DNA from: Populus alba
Lineage: Eukaryota > Streptophyta > Magnoliopsida > Malpighiales > Salicaceae
Direction: 5' to 3'
Length of the DNA: 64,000 nt
Assembly (NCBI RefSeq): GCF_005239225.2
Contig: NC_133289.1
Coordinates: 5,463,501 to 5,527,500 of the forward strand
The notes beneath the pieces were generated by a model. It did not search any database. It saw only the letters and a program-made list of their open reading frames with translations, and was not told the origin of the DNA. Shown here one piece after another: positions 33,931 through 46,639 of the stretch (its first letter is position 1; every line of letters starts with the position of its first letter). Made by a program: the position numbers and the translations under genes.

Positions 33931-34793
33931 ATATGATTAAAGTAAAACAAATTTATTTGATCTAATTTGGTCAATTATTCAAATCGCATAATTTTTTTCC
34001 TTCTTTAAAATATATTTGCATTACTTGAATATTATTTTAAAAAATAAAAATAAAAACAAAAACTTATAGATGCACGACTAGTTTATCATTATTTATTTTA
34101 TTTGAAAAGGATACCTGGATCAAAAGTTTTCCATCCCATTCAATATACATCCTCTTAAATAAACTCTAAGCGAACTAGTTTCTAGAAACTCTTAAATCAA
34201 CTTTGTGGCATGAAAACGAAACAACATAAATCAAACTAATTCGAGGTTGCTATAATGTCAATATCCATATTCATAGATATTCATTACACCGTTGAATTTG
34301 AATTTGAATTTAATTTTTTTCTTACTATTTCTTTCTCAGATCGAATTGTCTTATGGATCACAACATTCTAACCTTCTTTCATAATGCACTCACCAAGGTT
34401 AGGGCGACTTAAGGTGTAAGCGGGAGGAGCAGAGTTAGGTACAATGTCACTTTTTAGCTAGCTCATGGAATGGAAATAGCTGCAATGCCATTATTCTACG
34501 ACGAGCAATTTCATCTTTCACAAAATTTTGTGCGCAGGCACTGCTTCTCGATGTCAAAATTCACTTTGACACGTTTGTTAGCTAAGATATCAACCTTTAG
34601 TTTGCGCGTGGATGCCTTGAGAACATTACAAGTTTGCCGAAAACAAAGGGAAGACAGCAGAGAGGGCAAGGAGGTTGGCAAAAAGTGGAGCATTGATACG
34701 GACATCATACCACTGTTGCCTAAACACTGTCCCCTTACCCTCTTACCATGCTTTCCCTTCTTTCACCCCTTGTCTTGACTTTGCCTCTCTAGC

Positions 34794-34799
34794 TATAAA
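34794..34799 (+). promoter_or_regulatory. TATA box of the AUX/IAA gene
   Basis: TATAAA lies 222 bases before the start codon, which leaves a leader of ordinary plant length. The leader also contains GAGACA (35009-35014), the auxin response element core in reverse, six bases before the ATG. Confidence 0.6.
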
Positions 34800-35020
34800 C
34801 TATTTAGCTCTCCTTGATGGCAAGAAACCCAGGTCTCTTCTACCCTCAAGAGTCTCTCTCTCCCCCTTGATTTGTTTCCCTGTTCTTGCTTGTGGGTTTG
34901 CTTTTTTTATTATTTTTATTAGAAATTCTGGTTTTGTTGTTGGATGATACGCACACACTGACACACAAATATAAATACTAGACTTGCACTCTAGGCAGCC
35001 AAGCGATCGAGACAAAGCTG

Positions 35021-36035
35021 ATGGAACTTCAACTTGGTCTCGGTCTTCCAAGTGAAAAAACAATGAAGGGTTTGGACCTAAACAGCTATGTTTCGGAGCC
35101 TAAAGAGTTGCTGGGCTCGGGCCAACTTCATCTGGGTTCATGTTCGTGGTTTTCTGCAAATGATAATGACAAGAAACGGAGTTTTATTGATGCCTCTGAA
35201 GAGAGCTCGAGAAATGAAGACGTGCCTCGAACGCTGCCTCTCTTGGTTTGGAATAACCAGCCAAACGAGGAAGATGATCCGCCTAAAGATCTTGATAACC
35301 ACTGCAACTACTCTTTTTCCTCCAACAAGTATATACCCTCTCCCTCTCTCTCTCTCGTGCAAATTATATATATAGTTAGTCTTTCTTTCTTCTTCTTCTT
35401 CTTCTTTCTTTTGAGTGGGTGGTGCAATATTGAAAATTTGGCATGTTTCTTTCCCTTGCTTGTGCAGAAGTGATGGAGAAAGTGATGGAATAGTGGGGTG
35501 GCCACCAATAAAGTTCAAGAGGAAGAAGCTTAGTCGTCAAAACAGTAGAGTACCAGAGGTTAATCGGGCAGTGGACAATGGTTGTGAAGATTGCCAAGCT
35601 AGATCATCAAACTCCATGTACATTAAGGTCAAGATGGAGGGAGTAGGAATAGCAAGGAAAATTGATGTTAGCCTCTACCGTTGCTTTCCAACACTTAAAC
35701 ATACGTTGCTTGACATGTTTGGGATCTGTAAGTAGCTTCATCACCACATTAATGTTTTTCCTTTTTAACTAGACCTTCCTTGAAAGTGACAAGTTCCTAA
35801 TTTTGCTGTGTAATTTGTGACAGGCCACGAAAATTCAAGCAACTACAGCCTGACTTACCAGGATAGAGAAGGTGACTGGCTACTAGCTGAAGATGTACCT
35901 TGGAGGTAATGCTCATAAATTCAAGAAATTAGCAAAACCTTCCTTTCGGGGTTTGTTTCTTATGGGACATTTTAATTTTGCAGGAACTTTCTTGGGTCAG
36001 TCCAACGACTAAAACTGATGAGGAGCAGCAATTGA
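35021..36035 (+). CDS. IAA29: AUX/IAA auxin-response repressor, IAA29-like
   Basis: AUX/IAA proteins bind ARF transcription factors in the nucleus and recruit TOPLESS corepressors; auxin triggers their destruction via TIR1. Four exons join in phase: 35021-35328, 35468-35727, 35824-35905 and 35984-36035, giving 233 residues. Domain I is the N-terminal EAR motif ELQLGLGLP. Domain II is [12 protein letters not shown], the degron, with Ile where most family members have Val. The PB1 domain (III/IV) has [21 protein letters not shown] split around the conserved lysine, and [16 protein letters not shown] with the acidic cluster. The NQPNEEDDP stretch is the reason for placing it with IAA29. The intron positions are usual for the family. 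A GAGACA element in the leader fits auxin regulation, which is inference. No lesion seen. Confidence 0.93.
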
Positions 36036-36069
36036 TTAGCTGTTTTTCTAACTTTGCTTTAATATGTAT

Positions 36070-36097
36070 GTGTGTGTATATATATATATACACACAC
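36070..36097. repeat. Perfect 28 bp palindrome in the IAA29 3' region
   Basis: (GT)n, (TA)n and (CA)n runs join into a perfect inverted repeat 35 bases after the stop codon. In RNA it would fold into a long AU-rich hairpin. It is a compound microsatellite by origin. Confidence 0.9.
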
Positions 36098-37082
36098 CCA
36101 GATACGGGGGCCGTTCGATTTGAATCTTGAATCAAATTGACTGTATATGTAATATGTACGTACGTAATTAGTAGTAAAGAAGAACCTAATTAACTGTATG
36201 ACCTTTTGGATTAGCTTTGATTAGAATAGAAGGAACATATAGTATTGAGTTTCTTTAATTTGTTCTTGGTGGGACTATCTGTTCTTTTTGCATCTATTAC
36301 TTTCATCTTTATTCCTTGATACTGCCAGCTAGAATTTCTTGACACAAAATGGTATGCTTTTGTGGTAAACAACATGGACAGCTAAAGATTTTACTACTAA
36401 AGCCTGACACAACTAAAGTCATATTCCTTATGTTTTTGTGTTAGTGCTTCCATGGGTAATTGCTTTTCCTTTTCCTTCTTTTTTGACTTGTCATTGTGTT
36501 TGATCTTTCAAATTCGAAAAGTTTTCTAATTTTGATTGATAGTTGAATTGCAATGGTTTTCTCTTGTAAGATTATCTAAATTTAATATTTTTAGATATTT
36601 TTTTAAACCACCTATTACTGATACCTACTAACAGTTAAAAAATTATATCCATTTTTTATAATATTATGCATGAATCATATACATCATGGTGAATTCTTCA
36701 AAAAAATTTGTGGAAAATACAACGGAATCTGATTAATGAGATTTCAAGTAAGTGACTATTTGAAGGGTTTGAATTAATTGATTTGATTAAAATTTGCTAT
36801 TTTGTTTAAATTTGCAATGAACTTTTTATTAAATTATATTTAACTAAATCATATTATGTATGGAATTTTTTTTTTGAATGTGAGATAACCTCTAAACAAT
36901 TGGTCTCTATTTCTTTTTCATATCAAACCAAACTAAATTATCAAAATAAATATGGGACTTGATGAATCAAGATGCATCAATTTGGTTTAACCAAAACAAA
37001 AAAATTGATTCTAAGTTTCTATTGAAACTGAGTATCACTTAGTTTATCCATATTAGGGTATTGCATGTAGATATCACATCAA
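36098..37082. other. Spacer between IAA29 and the GT17 fragment
   Basis: T-rich DNA that includes the IAA29 3' end. No gene or bounded element recognised. Confidence 0.5.
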
Positions 37083-37371
37083 AATTAATGATGTAAGGAT
37101 GAAGCTCTCTCCATCTAATCTCGAGAATGTCTAGCTCATTGCTAAAGATGATGGCATCAAACACACGAGGAGGTTCGGAGCGTAGGGACCAACCATGTAC
37201 GTAGGAGGCAAAGATGTTCCATTGAAACATTCTCTGCATACTTAAAGGGAGAAGGAGGATTGTGATCCCAAAGGGGACGGAAAAGGTAGGAGATATGCTG
37301 GGCATGCATGAGGATTCCAATCACACTAATCGGCACTAGTATCACCAGCATGAAGAGAACCTTAAAGGGTG
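37083..37371 (-). pseudogene. Inverted fragment of the GT17 glycosyltransferase gene
   Basis: On the minus strand this stretch matches the 5' coding part of the gene at 41072-42160, from about 41110 to 41405, with high identity (AATGTTTCAATGGAACATCT is shared exactly). Differences disable it: extra bases after TTTGGGA, loss of about 15 bases after CCCTTTAAG, and four extra bases before ATGGTTGGTCCC. Similarity ends abruptly on both sides. It lies about 3.7 kb before the intact gene in opposite orientation, so the two form a widely spaced inverted repeat. Confidence 0.92.
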
Positions 37372-37389
37372 CTGTTCATGGAGGCTAAG

Positions 37390-38160
37390 CGAATACATCT
37401 AGGTTTGGTAAATTAAGTTAACCTGATAAATTTTATGAATTAAAATATAAGATTATGATAAATTTTTTAATTAATTCAATATTGAAAAATAAAATAATTA
37501 CAAAAAATCAATTTAAAAATAATAAAAAAATTAACATGAGTTAACTTGTTCAACCACATTGCTCGAGTCATGAGATCGAGATAACTTTATAGAAAATAAA
37601 CAAAAAACAATAATTTAAGTCAACTCGGGTTAATCTACCAAGTCTAAAATCAAGGTAATGAGATTATAATGATCCTATATAAAACAAATCAAAACAAATA
37701 ATGAAACCCAATTTTCAAAAAACTCATTATCAAATGTTGAAATTGATTAAAAAATCAATCTAAAAGCATGATATAATAAAATGACATGAGTCTATCATGA
37801 TTAACCTACAAAACATGTGACCCGAGTCATAAGACTATAATAACCTTATAAACAACAAATAAAAATAAATTGTGAAGCTTAATTCTTAATCAACCCAATA
37901 TTAAAGGATAAAATTGAAAAATAATGTAAATTAAAGGAGAAAAAAATTGAGTCAACTGAGTTAACCCAGTTAACTCGTGACACAAGTTATGAAACCGATC
38001 TAAGTATTATAAAGCAAACCAAAATAAATTATAAAATTTAATCTCCAATGCATCAAATGAAGATAAAATTAGAAAAAAAAAAAGATTTAGAAAGAAAAAT
38101 GCCAAAAAAAACTAAAAAATAAATTACAAAATTTAATCTTCAATGAAATTTTTTTTATTT
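37390..38160 (-). repeat. Dispersed T-rich repeat, copy 2 (inverted)
   Basis: On the minus strand it carries TTATCTCGATCTCATGACTC, GAGTTAACTC and long T/A runs found in copies 33050-33930 and 46640-47660. It also contains internal near-repeats (phrases around 37560, 37640 and 37960). Confidence 0.6.
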
Positions 38161-39671
38161 ATTAATACACATAGTTCATAATTTATTTAATTACATGTAT
38201 GCATGAGTTTCTCAATTTACACTAAAAAAAATTTATGTAAAAAAAATATTAAAAAAGCCTACATGTATAATTTGTTTTATATAAAAAAATATCTAGTCCA
38301 CGGTAGAATATATACATATTAAAATATGTATATATTATATTAAATTTTAAAAAATATAAATACTTTATATGTATAGATATAATGTATATATTTCAAATTA
38401 AATTTGGATAGAAATTTAAATCAAGTTTAATAAATATTTATACTATATTCATTGTAAAATAACTATTAAAAAAACTATTCATTCCTATTAAATTTAATTT
38501 GTCACGTCACTGCCTCTCATTTCTCCACTACATCCCGCCACCCAAAAACTTCACCACTTCCTTTACTAATAACATGCCACGTGACCATATAATCTACTTT
38601 AACAATTTCATGTATGCAACCCGTAGGCAACTCCCCTGTCTTCTTCTTTCTCTCCACCATAAAATAAAAATATTTTTATTTCTTCTCTCTATCTCTGCAT
38701 CTCTGTTTAGCTAAAAAGGGTTCCACATTACAACGGGAATTTTTCAGCAAATCTATTCATTTAATTAATGAATCTCCAGCTCCTCCTGAACTTGGTTTAA
38801 TTAAGGTAATTATTTTTTATTGTAATTTATTTTCCTTATTTGCTTCAACTTGGTTTCTTGTTTTTTTATTTTGAATGTCATTAAAGAAATGGGATTTGGA
38901 TACTCTCAGATTTAAGTATGATAATGGTCAATTCTTTAATATTTTATTTTGCATGTTATTAAATATATAGTAATTTACTGTAGAAAATATGAAATTGTTG
39001 TTGTTATTATTATTTTAATCTGAAAATCATTGTTGTCAAATTGGGTTTAACCCTCTTAATTTGTGGTTCTTTCCAAGTGGTGTGTTGCTTGCTTCTTCTT
39101 TTTTTTGGTAAATTATTGCTTCTTTAATGTTACAATGATTTCCTTTTTCTTTTGTTTGTAGAGGAGAATGAAGATGATGCATGCTTATCTTGAATTGTTA
39201 GATACATTGTGGTTGCTATTTACGTTTGCAAAGGGTTTGTAAGAAAAATAGCTTTGATTTGTTGAAAACTGATTGTCTGTCATAATGGATTGTTATAAAC
39301 AGATTGTTTATTACAAAGATAGTCATAATTTCTGGTGTGAAATCTAAGCTGATTGGCTAGCTGTTATAAGGTTTGCTTTGCCAACTCTACTTCTTTATGT
39401 CACTTCTTGTTACTCCTTGGAGCCTGTTGGTGCAATATCTATGATGTTTTTGAGATGTTTATTTATGTGGGTTCTCGGAGAGGCAGGGTATTGATTGTTC
39501 GATTGATTTAAGCAAATTGTGTCCTCCGCACAATGTAATTCTTAGTGTAAGCTTGACAGTAAAGGTTGAGAGATAAGAACAAGAGATACCATATTGGATT
39601 TAAAGGAAGAGAATATTTGGGCTGAAAAATACTAGATTCTAGTTATCTGGATAACCTTATCATGTGTCTTC

Positions 39672-39720
39672 TCCCCCCCTCCCTCCCTCCCTCTCTATAT
39701 ATATGCGCGCGCGCGCGTGC
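39672..39720. repeat. Compound microsatellite (CCCT)n-(TA)n-(GC)n
   Basis: A pyrimidine run passes into TATATATAT and then GCGCGCGCGCGCGTGC. Alternating GC of this length is rare in such AT-rich DNA and can adopt Z-form. Confidence 0.9.
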
Positions 39721-40354
39721 AACTTTGAATTCCAAGCAGCTAACTCTATCCGCTTAAAGTTCAAAATTCATCAAAATTCAACAGAGTTATGACTCAAAGG
39801 TTTGAAAAGAGTTCATAGTATTAGGAAAACTACTCAAACTAGCATCAATAGAAAAATATTGACATTGTATGCTTTGGAACTGCTTGGAAGCTTTAGAGTA
39901 ACGGATGTGAAACTGATAGGTCATTGCATGATTAATTTTGACAATTGTGATTTTATTGTTAAAGAAGAAATAGAAAAGGTAATGGACTGTGCATATTAAA
40001 TTGTAAGTTAGTGCTTCAATTTTGCTTTGCTTTATTTGTTTCATTTCTTTTCTTTGTAGCTTTAGTGTGATGATTTCATTTAGAGTTCAAGAGAGGGAGA
40101 ACTTGGCTACAAGAGATTTAAGAATTGGGTTCTAAACTGATTATTGTTGTTGCTGACTGTTTACTTGAAAATTTTCGGAGAAGGGTTTTTCCTACTGGTT
40201 TGTTTGCTTGCTTAACTGCACCAAGTTTAAGGAGAAAAACCTTTCCTGACTTCCATTTTCCAAATTTCAGAATGCACTTAACCTCTGCTTCATGTTTCTT
40301 TCTTTGTTAATTTTATTCATGCCAGTTTCTTTTGTTTTACAGCTTGTTGCAATT

Positions 40355-40426
40355 TGTGCAGAGTGGTGCAATAATATCCATGTAGCCGATCCCAACTAGT
40401 TTGGGCTTGAGGCTTGGTTGTTGTTG
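40355..40426 (+). mobile_element. 3' end of an Au-like SINE
   Basis: GTAGCCGATCCCAACTAGTT, then TTGGGCTTGAGGCTTGG and a short (TTG)n tail, is the characteristic 3' end of Au-type plant SINEs. The 5' tRNA-like part is not evident, so this is a truncated copy. Confidence 0.65.
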
Positions 40427-41071
40427 TGCAGCTCGTTTTGTTTCAATTACTGTTCCCCTGAGTACAGAAAACTAAAAATAGGTCTGCAGCATTGTCTAGT
40501 TCAAAGAAATTTGAAGGCAGTGATGATACTATTGCTGTGCAACTCATTTAAGATTTTTTTGCTATTAAGTTTCAGTAATTCAATACTGGCAGTTGTGGTG
40601 GCAATCCATGATGCTTGACTCCAACATTGCATGTCTATAATAACCTGATCATTAACTGCATTCTGTTAGACTTCAAGGCTGATCCGCTTCATGTTAGACT
40701 TTAATAAGCCATGGTTGGGTGTATAATATCAGGATTGGAAATGTCAATTTGTTGCATACTGGATTTTTTTGTTTTTGTTTTTCTGGCCCTTTCAAGCTAG
40801 GAAATATGATGCTTTTGAACTAAAAAAGCCTTAAGAGAAATTTTCCTGATGCTGCTTGTGAGCTTCTTTTATTTATCCTTTTTTGTGCATTTTTATTCAA
40901 TAACTTTGTTTAGCGAACAAGTCATTAAACAATTTTCTAACTGCCCTTAGTCTCATACATGACTACCCAAATATTGTGTAGGTGATTAATGGTGGAAGAA
41001 GCATGACTTTGGGACTTACAGAACCGAGACCATGCATGTGACTGCACCTTTAGATCTTTCTACACCAAATC

Positions 41072-42160
41072 ATGGCCCCTAGACATCTCCGCTTAGCCTC
41101 CAGAAGAGTACCCTTTAAGGTTCTCTTCATACTGCTGATATTTGTGCCGATTTGTGTGATTGGAATCCTCATACATGCCCAGCATATCTCCTACCTTTTC
41201 CGTCCACTTTGGGACAGTCCTCCTTCTCCCTTTAAGCATGTACCTCACTATTATGCAGAGAATGTTTCAATGGAACATCTTTGCCTCCTACATGGTTGGT
41301 CCCTACGCTCTGAACCTCGTCGTGTATTTGATGCCATCATCTTTAGCAATGAGCTAGACATTCTTGAGATTAGATGGAGAGAGCTTCATCCTTACATCAC
41401 TAAATTTGTAATCCTCGAGTCAAACACCACTTTCACTGGCATCCCTAAGCCTCTCTTCTTTGACTCAAACCGGTTTAGATTTGCCTTTGCGAAGGAGAAG
41501 ATTGTCCATGGTGTATTTTCAGGCCGAATTACTACCCGTGGAACATATGAAAGCCCTTTTGGACTCGAGTTTGAGCAGCGGAGAGCTATGACTGGATTGC
41601 TCCGTGATTCAGGAATTTCCAACGGTGACTTGGTAATTATGTCTGACGCTGATGAGATTCCAAGCCCACACACCGTGAAACTACTGCAGTGGTGTGAAGA
41701 AATTCCACATGCCATACACCTCGAGCTGAAGCACTACATGTACTCATTTGAGTTCCCTGTAGATTACAGTAGTTGGCGGGCCACAATCCAGATTTTTGGT
41801 CCTCAGACTGGATATCGGCATTCACGCCAAACTGACCTTATTCTTTCTGATTCTGGGTGGCATTGTAGTTTTTGCTTCCGTCGTCTTCAGGAATTTGTGT
41901 TTAAGATGACTGCTTATAGCCATGCAGATAGAGTTAGGAGGAAGGGTTTTTTGAACTACTCTAGAATTCAGAAACTCATTTGCAGGGGAGATGATCTCTT
42001 TGATATGCTACCTGAGGAGTACACGTTTCGGGAGCTGATTAAGAAGATGGGACCAATACCTCATTCGGCTTCCGCGGTTCATCTTCCAGCTTATTTGATA
42101 GAGAATGCGGATAAGTTTAGGTTTCTTCTCCCCGGGGGTTGTTTACGAACACGGGAATGA
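41072..42160 (+). CDS. Glycosyltransferase family 17 (GnT-III-like N-acetylglucosaminyltransferase)
   Basis: GT17 enzymes are type II membrane proteins; the animal member adds bisecting GlcNAc to the core mannose of N-glycans (beta-1,4-mannosyl-glycoprotein 4-beta-N-acetylglucosaminyltransferase). The role of plant members is little known. This is a single coding exon of 362 residues. After [12 protein letters not shown] comes one membrane anchor ([20 protein letters not shown], ~17-36). Then [38 protein letters not shown], the DxD-type metal site MSDADEIP (~189-196), [12 protein letters not shown], and DMLPEEYTF follow. Length and motifs agree with plant homologues. The start is supported by the basic residues before the anchor. 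An inverted 5' fragment lies upstream. Confidence 0.95.
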   Translation: MAPRHLRLASRRVPFKVLFILLIFVPICVIGILIHAQHISYLFRPLWDSPPSPFKHVPHYYAENVSMEHLCLLHGWSLRSEPRRVFDAIIFSNELDILEIRWRELHPYITKFVILESNTTFTGIPKPLFFDSNRFRFAFAKEKIVHGVFSGRITTRGTYESPFGLEFEQRRAMTGLLRDSGISNGDLVIMSDADEIPSPHTVKLLQWCEEIPHAIHLELKHYMYSFEFPVDYSSWRATIQIFGPQTGYRHSRQTDLILSDSGWHCSFCFRRLQEFVFKMTAYSHADRVRRKGFLNYSRIQKLICRGDDLFDMLPEEYTFRELIKKMGPIPHSASAVHLPAYLIENADKFRFLLPGGCLRTRE

Positions 42161-45100
42161 AGGGTTCGGCAAGTGAGTAAAATGTGTAGATGCAGTTCCT
42201 TTTCTCTTTTTAGGGCTCCAATTCCTAGTTTTGTGAAGGGATGTCTAGTTGCAAACAAGGAAGAAAATTGATCGTTAAAAAAATGATATTTGCTACTTCA
42301 TTAAATTTGTACTAGCTGGTATTAGTGTTCCTCCTTTTTCTAAGAAGTCTCGGCGTCGGAGCTGGCTCTCTGATTTTCACTTTCCTTTTTTTTTATTTAT
42401 TTCATCTTTGAAGTTTTTTTAATTTAAATTGTGGAAGAAAAAAAAAATAAAAATACAATTTTTGTGTATCTTTTTTTTTTAATAACCAAATCATGCTCTC
42501 AAGTTGTTATTGGATCGTTGAGTAATTTTTACACATTTTAATTTTAAATTTATAATAGATAAAAAGTTGGGTTGAGAAGTTTTATGGTTAGCTTGCTGGA
42601 CTAGTTTTAATAATAATATTAAATAGATATTTTTAACTTGAATATTATTTTTTTCACATTATTTTTTTTTTCCTGATCTTCAGGCCAGTAAATTAGTATA
42701 AAACTAAATTACCATAAATTTTAAAAGTTTACAATGTTTTTCGCAAGCTCTGGTGAAGCTTCTTCAAGGATTACTTATTGATCATAAAAGTCGACATCAT
42801 TTTTCACCATTTTATTTGCCTTTCTAAAACAATCATGGGAAGCTACAAAGTGCTCTATGGCTTCACCTATAAGTTTTTTTAACACATAATAATAAAAAAA
42901 AAAAACATTAAGGAATAAAACAGAACATTCTTAAAAAACATTAAGGAATCTGACATTCAAAACAAGAATACAAGACAGCATCTAACACTGTTCTAGGTGA
43001 GCATATCAAGCTTTCTAAGCAGGAACTTACTTGTCGCATAGTAGAGTCATGAGCTCATGCGGCAAGGACCCAATTGGCAGATTGATAAAGAACTCCTTGT
43101 ATAATGTTGAAAACTAAATTCCAATTCATAACATCAAAATAAAAATATTCGGCAAGTCATTTGGATCAAGAAATGAAAATCTGGAAGAATTGCAAGCGAA
43201 TGCTGGGAGTTTAGATTTGGTTGTTGCCCGACAAAAATTATTCATAAAATTTAGTTTATAAGCTTTGTTTATCTCATGGTAAACATGCAAATTCTAGCGT
43301 CCATACTAAATATAAATCCAAATTTATCCGTCACTTAATGAAAACAAATATATACAATCAATTTTTTAAGATTCTAACAACAACATTTAAAAAGAGATTT
43401 CCTTTTAAGTTTACCAACCAAATAAATAATATAAGCTCTATAATAGAGTGAGTGAAAGAACAACAAAATCCTAAGATAAACCAAAAGCAAAACAAGCTAA
43501 AAACAGTAGAGAGGAAGACTAGAAATGTTCTACAAAAGTGGTCATAATACTTCTTATTCTTATTTTTAGAACCAAAACTAATGAAAAAATAAATTTAGTA
43601 ATTACTACAATTAATTAATGTCATTTTACCTTAATTATATATTATAATAAGGAGTAATTAAAAACCTACGATCTTTAAAACCAAATGTTTTTTTTTCTTT
43701 TAAAAAACTATTCAAGAAAATAAAGAAATTGATTATTCAAACATTTTAGTCATGGTTAAATATTAATAAACAGATTGAAAAAAATATTTTTTTATAAATT
43801 AACAAATTATTGTATAATAAACTCAAATTTATAATCCAAAATAAGCCGGTAAAAAACAAACATGAGAGTACTCTTAAGATCCAAACCCAAGCGAATGCAT
43901 TTAAGTTATAACTCACCACTAAATAAATTATAAGACATGTTTTTTAGTTTTTTATATGCAGCATAGGGTTTTGGAAATCGTTCATATTTATTTTAACTAT
44001 ATTAATATTTATATAAAAAAAACTATATAAAAATAGTATACACACAAACACACACATTAAAAAAAAAAAAAAAAAACGAATTGCAGAATTATCCGTAAAG
44101 GAACAGCTCCATTATGGTGCAAAACAGCAGATTTTTTTATGCGAAAAAAAACGCGGTGGTTTATTGTTTGTATTGCAATTACGTCATGAAAATGAGAGGA
44201 AATGAGGTGGGGAAGATCGCTTTCTTGGGTGCCCAATAATTGAGAGCCTGCGCGCATCAGTGCTTCTTCAAAACGTGTGCACTTTATCTTGAATGTGTGT
44301 TTCACATTTTCATAGCTTATGACTTAAAAAATATTAGGTTCAAACCAAAAAATATTTTTAGTTGAAATTTTAAAAATATATAGATTTAAAAAATATGTAT
44401 TTAGATAAAATTATTGTTAGAAAGAATTTTACTTGTAAAATAAATAAAAAGTAAGGCTTTTGTTAATTAAAAATTATTGTTGCTTTTGTTCATAATTTGG
44501 GGACAGATTAGGGTTTGCAAAGAGACGGGTTAGAATTTTTTTTTAAGAAAAAAGAGTATGGTGGAAAGTTTAGTGAGCCATTAAAATTTCAAAAGAAAAA
44601 AAAGATTCTTATTAGTTTTTTAGTATTTTATATTTCCATGTCAGATTAATGAATGCGTTGTGTTTTTTTTAAAAAAATTGACGTGTTGCTTGTGTGGCTA
44701 AAAGTAACTTATTTTAATAAATATGTTTAAAAGTATTCTTTTAGGGAAATAAATTTTTAAAAACTCTTGTTTTGGGAAAAACTCTGCATCATGCAATTGC
44801 GATAGTGAATGGGATGCCTGTTGTCAGGCACACAAAGTGCTCGACGAAAGTTCTCACTGAGCTTCCTCTATTTGAGCAGCGTGTTTGGGGTTTAAGGATT
44901 CAATTGTTAGGCCTGTTATTAGCGGAAATTGAAAAAAAAATCCAAAATGAAACAGAATCCATATATTTATAATGAAACCATTCTCCATGCTACTACACTG
45001 AACCAGATTTTTGCTTCTCCTACTATCTACTCTTAGAGCTTTAACTCAAAGTCTTAGACATAAATCTGGCCTCTCTTCCTACTTTTACTACCATTTCATT

Positions 45101-45470
45101 TCCTTAATCACGTTTATAAAAAAAAAAAAAAACAAAACAAAAAAGATTTCTCTTTCAAAGTCTTGTTTTCAAACCAAATCCTCATTCAAAGCAATGATAC
45201 TTAAAAGGGAGAAATTACAGCCGAGCAACAGGCTGCTTTATGTAATGAAATAATTTTTCAGCAAGTAAGAAAAAAGTGGCGTGGATGAAAGATCCTGAAT
45301 GGCGACAAAAGTGCCTTTGTTTAAGGAATAAAGATTCGAAAGTGTCTTACTCTTAGTTTGGTTGGGAAGAACTCCTTAAACATGCACTGTGCCCAGCTGG
45401 GGATCTAGATATGTACATAAATTTTATTACACAAGCGGGTGCTCCAGTGCAAGCATCACAAAGGTTTGGT

Positions 45471-45506
<36 letters not shown>

Positions 45507-46639
45507 AATGGAGCATATGCACAAGGAAGCTAATGAATCATCATGCAAAAATAAAGGCCACATTCTTTCTTCTACAGGGGATTGCGATATTTTTCTGAAA
45601 ACCTGCCGGTGTATTTATTAGCTTTTATTATTTGGAGTGCATTATTTTGTGGAATGCAGGTGTGCACAGAAAGTTGTGGAAGAACCTGACAGGTCCCATG
45701 TAGTCAGGAAAATGAAGTTTCTTTTAAGGCCTTACATCGCCACTTGTCAACTGGTATTAGAATTAATTTGTTGATGTGGATAATTAGCGGTCATGATTTA
45801 ATGGGGCATTATTTCGATGTCTCAACCACACTTGGAAACATTCTTTTTATCGCATCATTGTACGAATGACTTCATCTTTCTTGAACGGTTACTGGGTGTG
45901 ATACAATTTTTTCATTAGGGTATATTAGTTATTATAATGTTGATGAGGGATATTTTAATTATTTTTTTTATTAACGTGAATGTACAGGTCAGTTTATATG
46001 TTTTAAATTTTATTAGTTTTAAATTTAATAATCATATAAACCTCTAGTAATCATCATATGAGCAATCATATGATTTCGAACCTGAGATTCATAAAGACAA
46101 CAAACCTTTTGGTCCCAAACTCTTATCACTGACCATCTTCCTAAATATTTAATCTTTTTTAATTCTTAGAGCACAATGAAATGATTGAATTATTTTTAAA
46201 AGAAAATTTTAATTAAATGGAGAGCATGAGCTTTTTTATATTTTTAACCTTGTTTTTTTTTTAGTGAAGTTTGATAGATGAACAATTTAATATTTTAATA
46301 AATATAAAATATAATTTTAAAATTCAAAACTGGTTGGCAAGTTCAACACACCCGCCAACCTGTGGGATACACCAGTATTCTTCGAGTGGCATGTAAGGCA
46401 TCTCCCATAAGTCAAATGGTGGCTTTTGCAGTGGTATTAAGAGCGGCGCATCAAGCTTTTTTAGATGGTGCAGCGCGTGTCAATGGAAAATTGACGATGT
46501 GGCTCTAGTGGAATATTTTTCTTCTCCTCTCTTTTCTCTCTCTCCTCACCTCAAGTTTCTAACATTTCCTTTCCAAATTTAAATATGCCATGTCAATTTG
46601 TATTTATATCAATTGTGGCCCTTGACTTTTAAATTGTTA
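42161..46639. other. AT-rich spacer after GT17
   Basis: No gene recognised; short frames such as 44772-44972 and 44057-44305 have no family similarity. The first few hundred bases include the GT17 3' end. Simple repeats include poly-A near 44058-44077 and (CT)n at 45473-45503. Confidence 0.45.
45473..45503. repeat. (CT)n microsatellite
   Basis: About 15 CT units without interruption. Confidence 0.92.

Larger units (their letters stand above)
38640..41071 (+). other. Probable 5' leader and leader intron(s) of the GT17 gene
   Basis: A C/T-rich block at 38630-38810 resembles a transcript start and ends at AATTAAG|GTAATT, a good donor. The next 2.1 kb is T-rich with intron character. Acceptor-like TATTGTGTAG|GTG at 40972-40984 would join to the leader just before the ATG at 41072. 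No coding exon was recognised here. It includes a compound microsatellite (39672-39720) and a SINE tail (40355-40426). Confidence 0.45.

Noticed and set aside
34470..34947. Open frames of 90-102 codons before IAA29
   Set aside because: They overlap the TATA box and leader of IAA29 and show no family similarity.
35138..35597. Several minus-strand frames in the IAA29 gene
   Set aside because: Shadows of the IAA29 exons and a CTT-rich intron.
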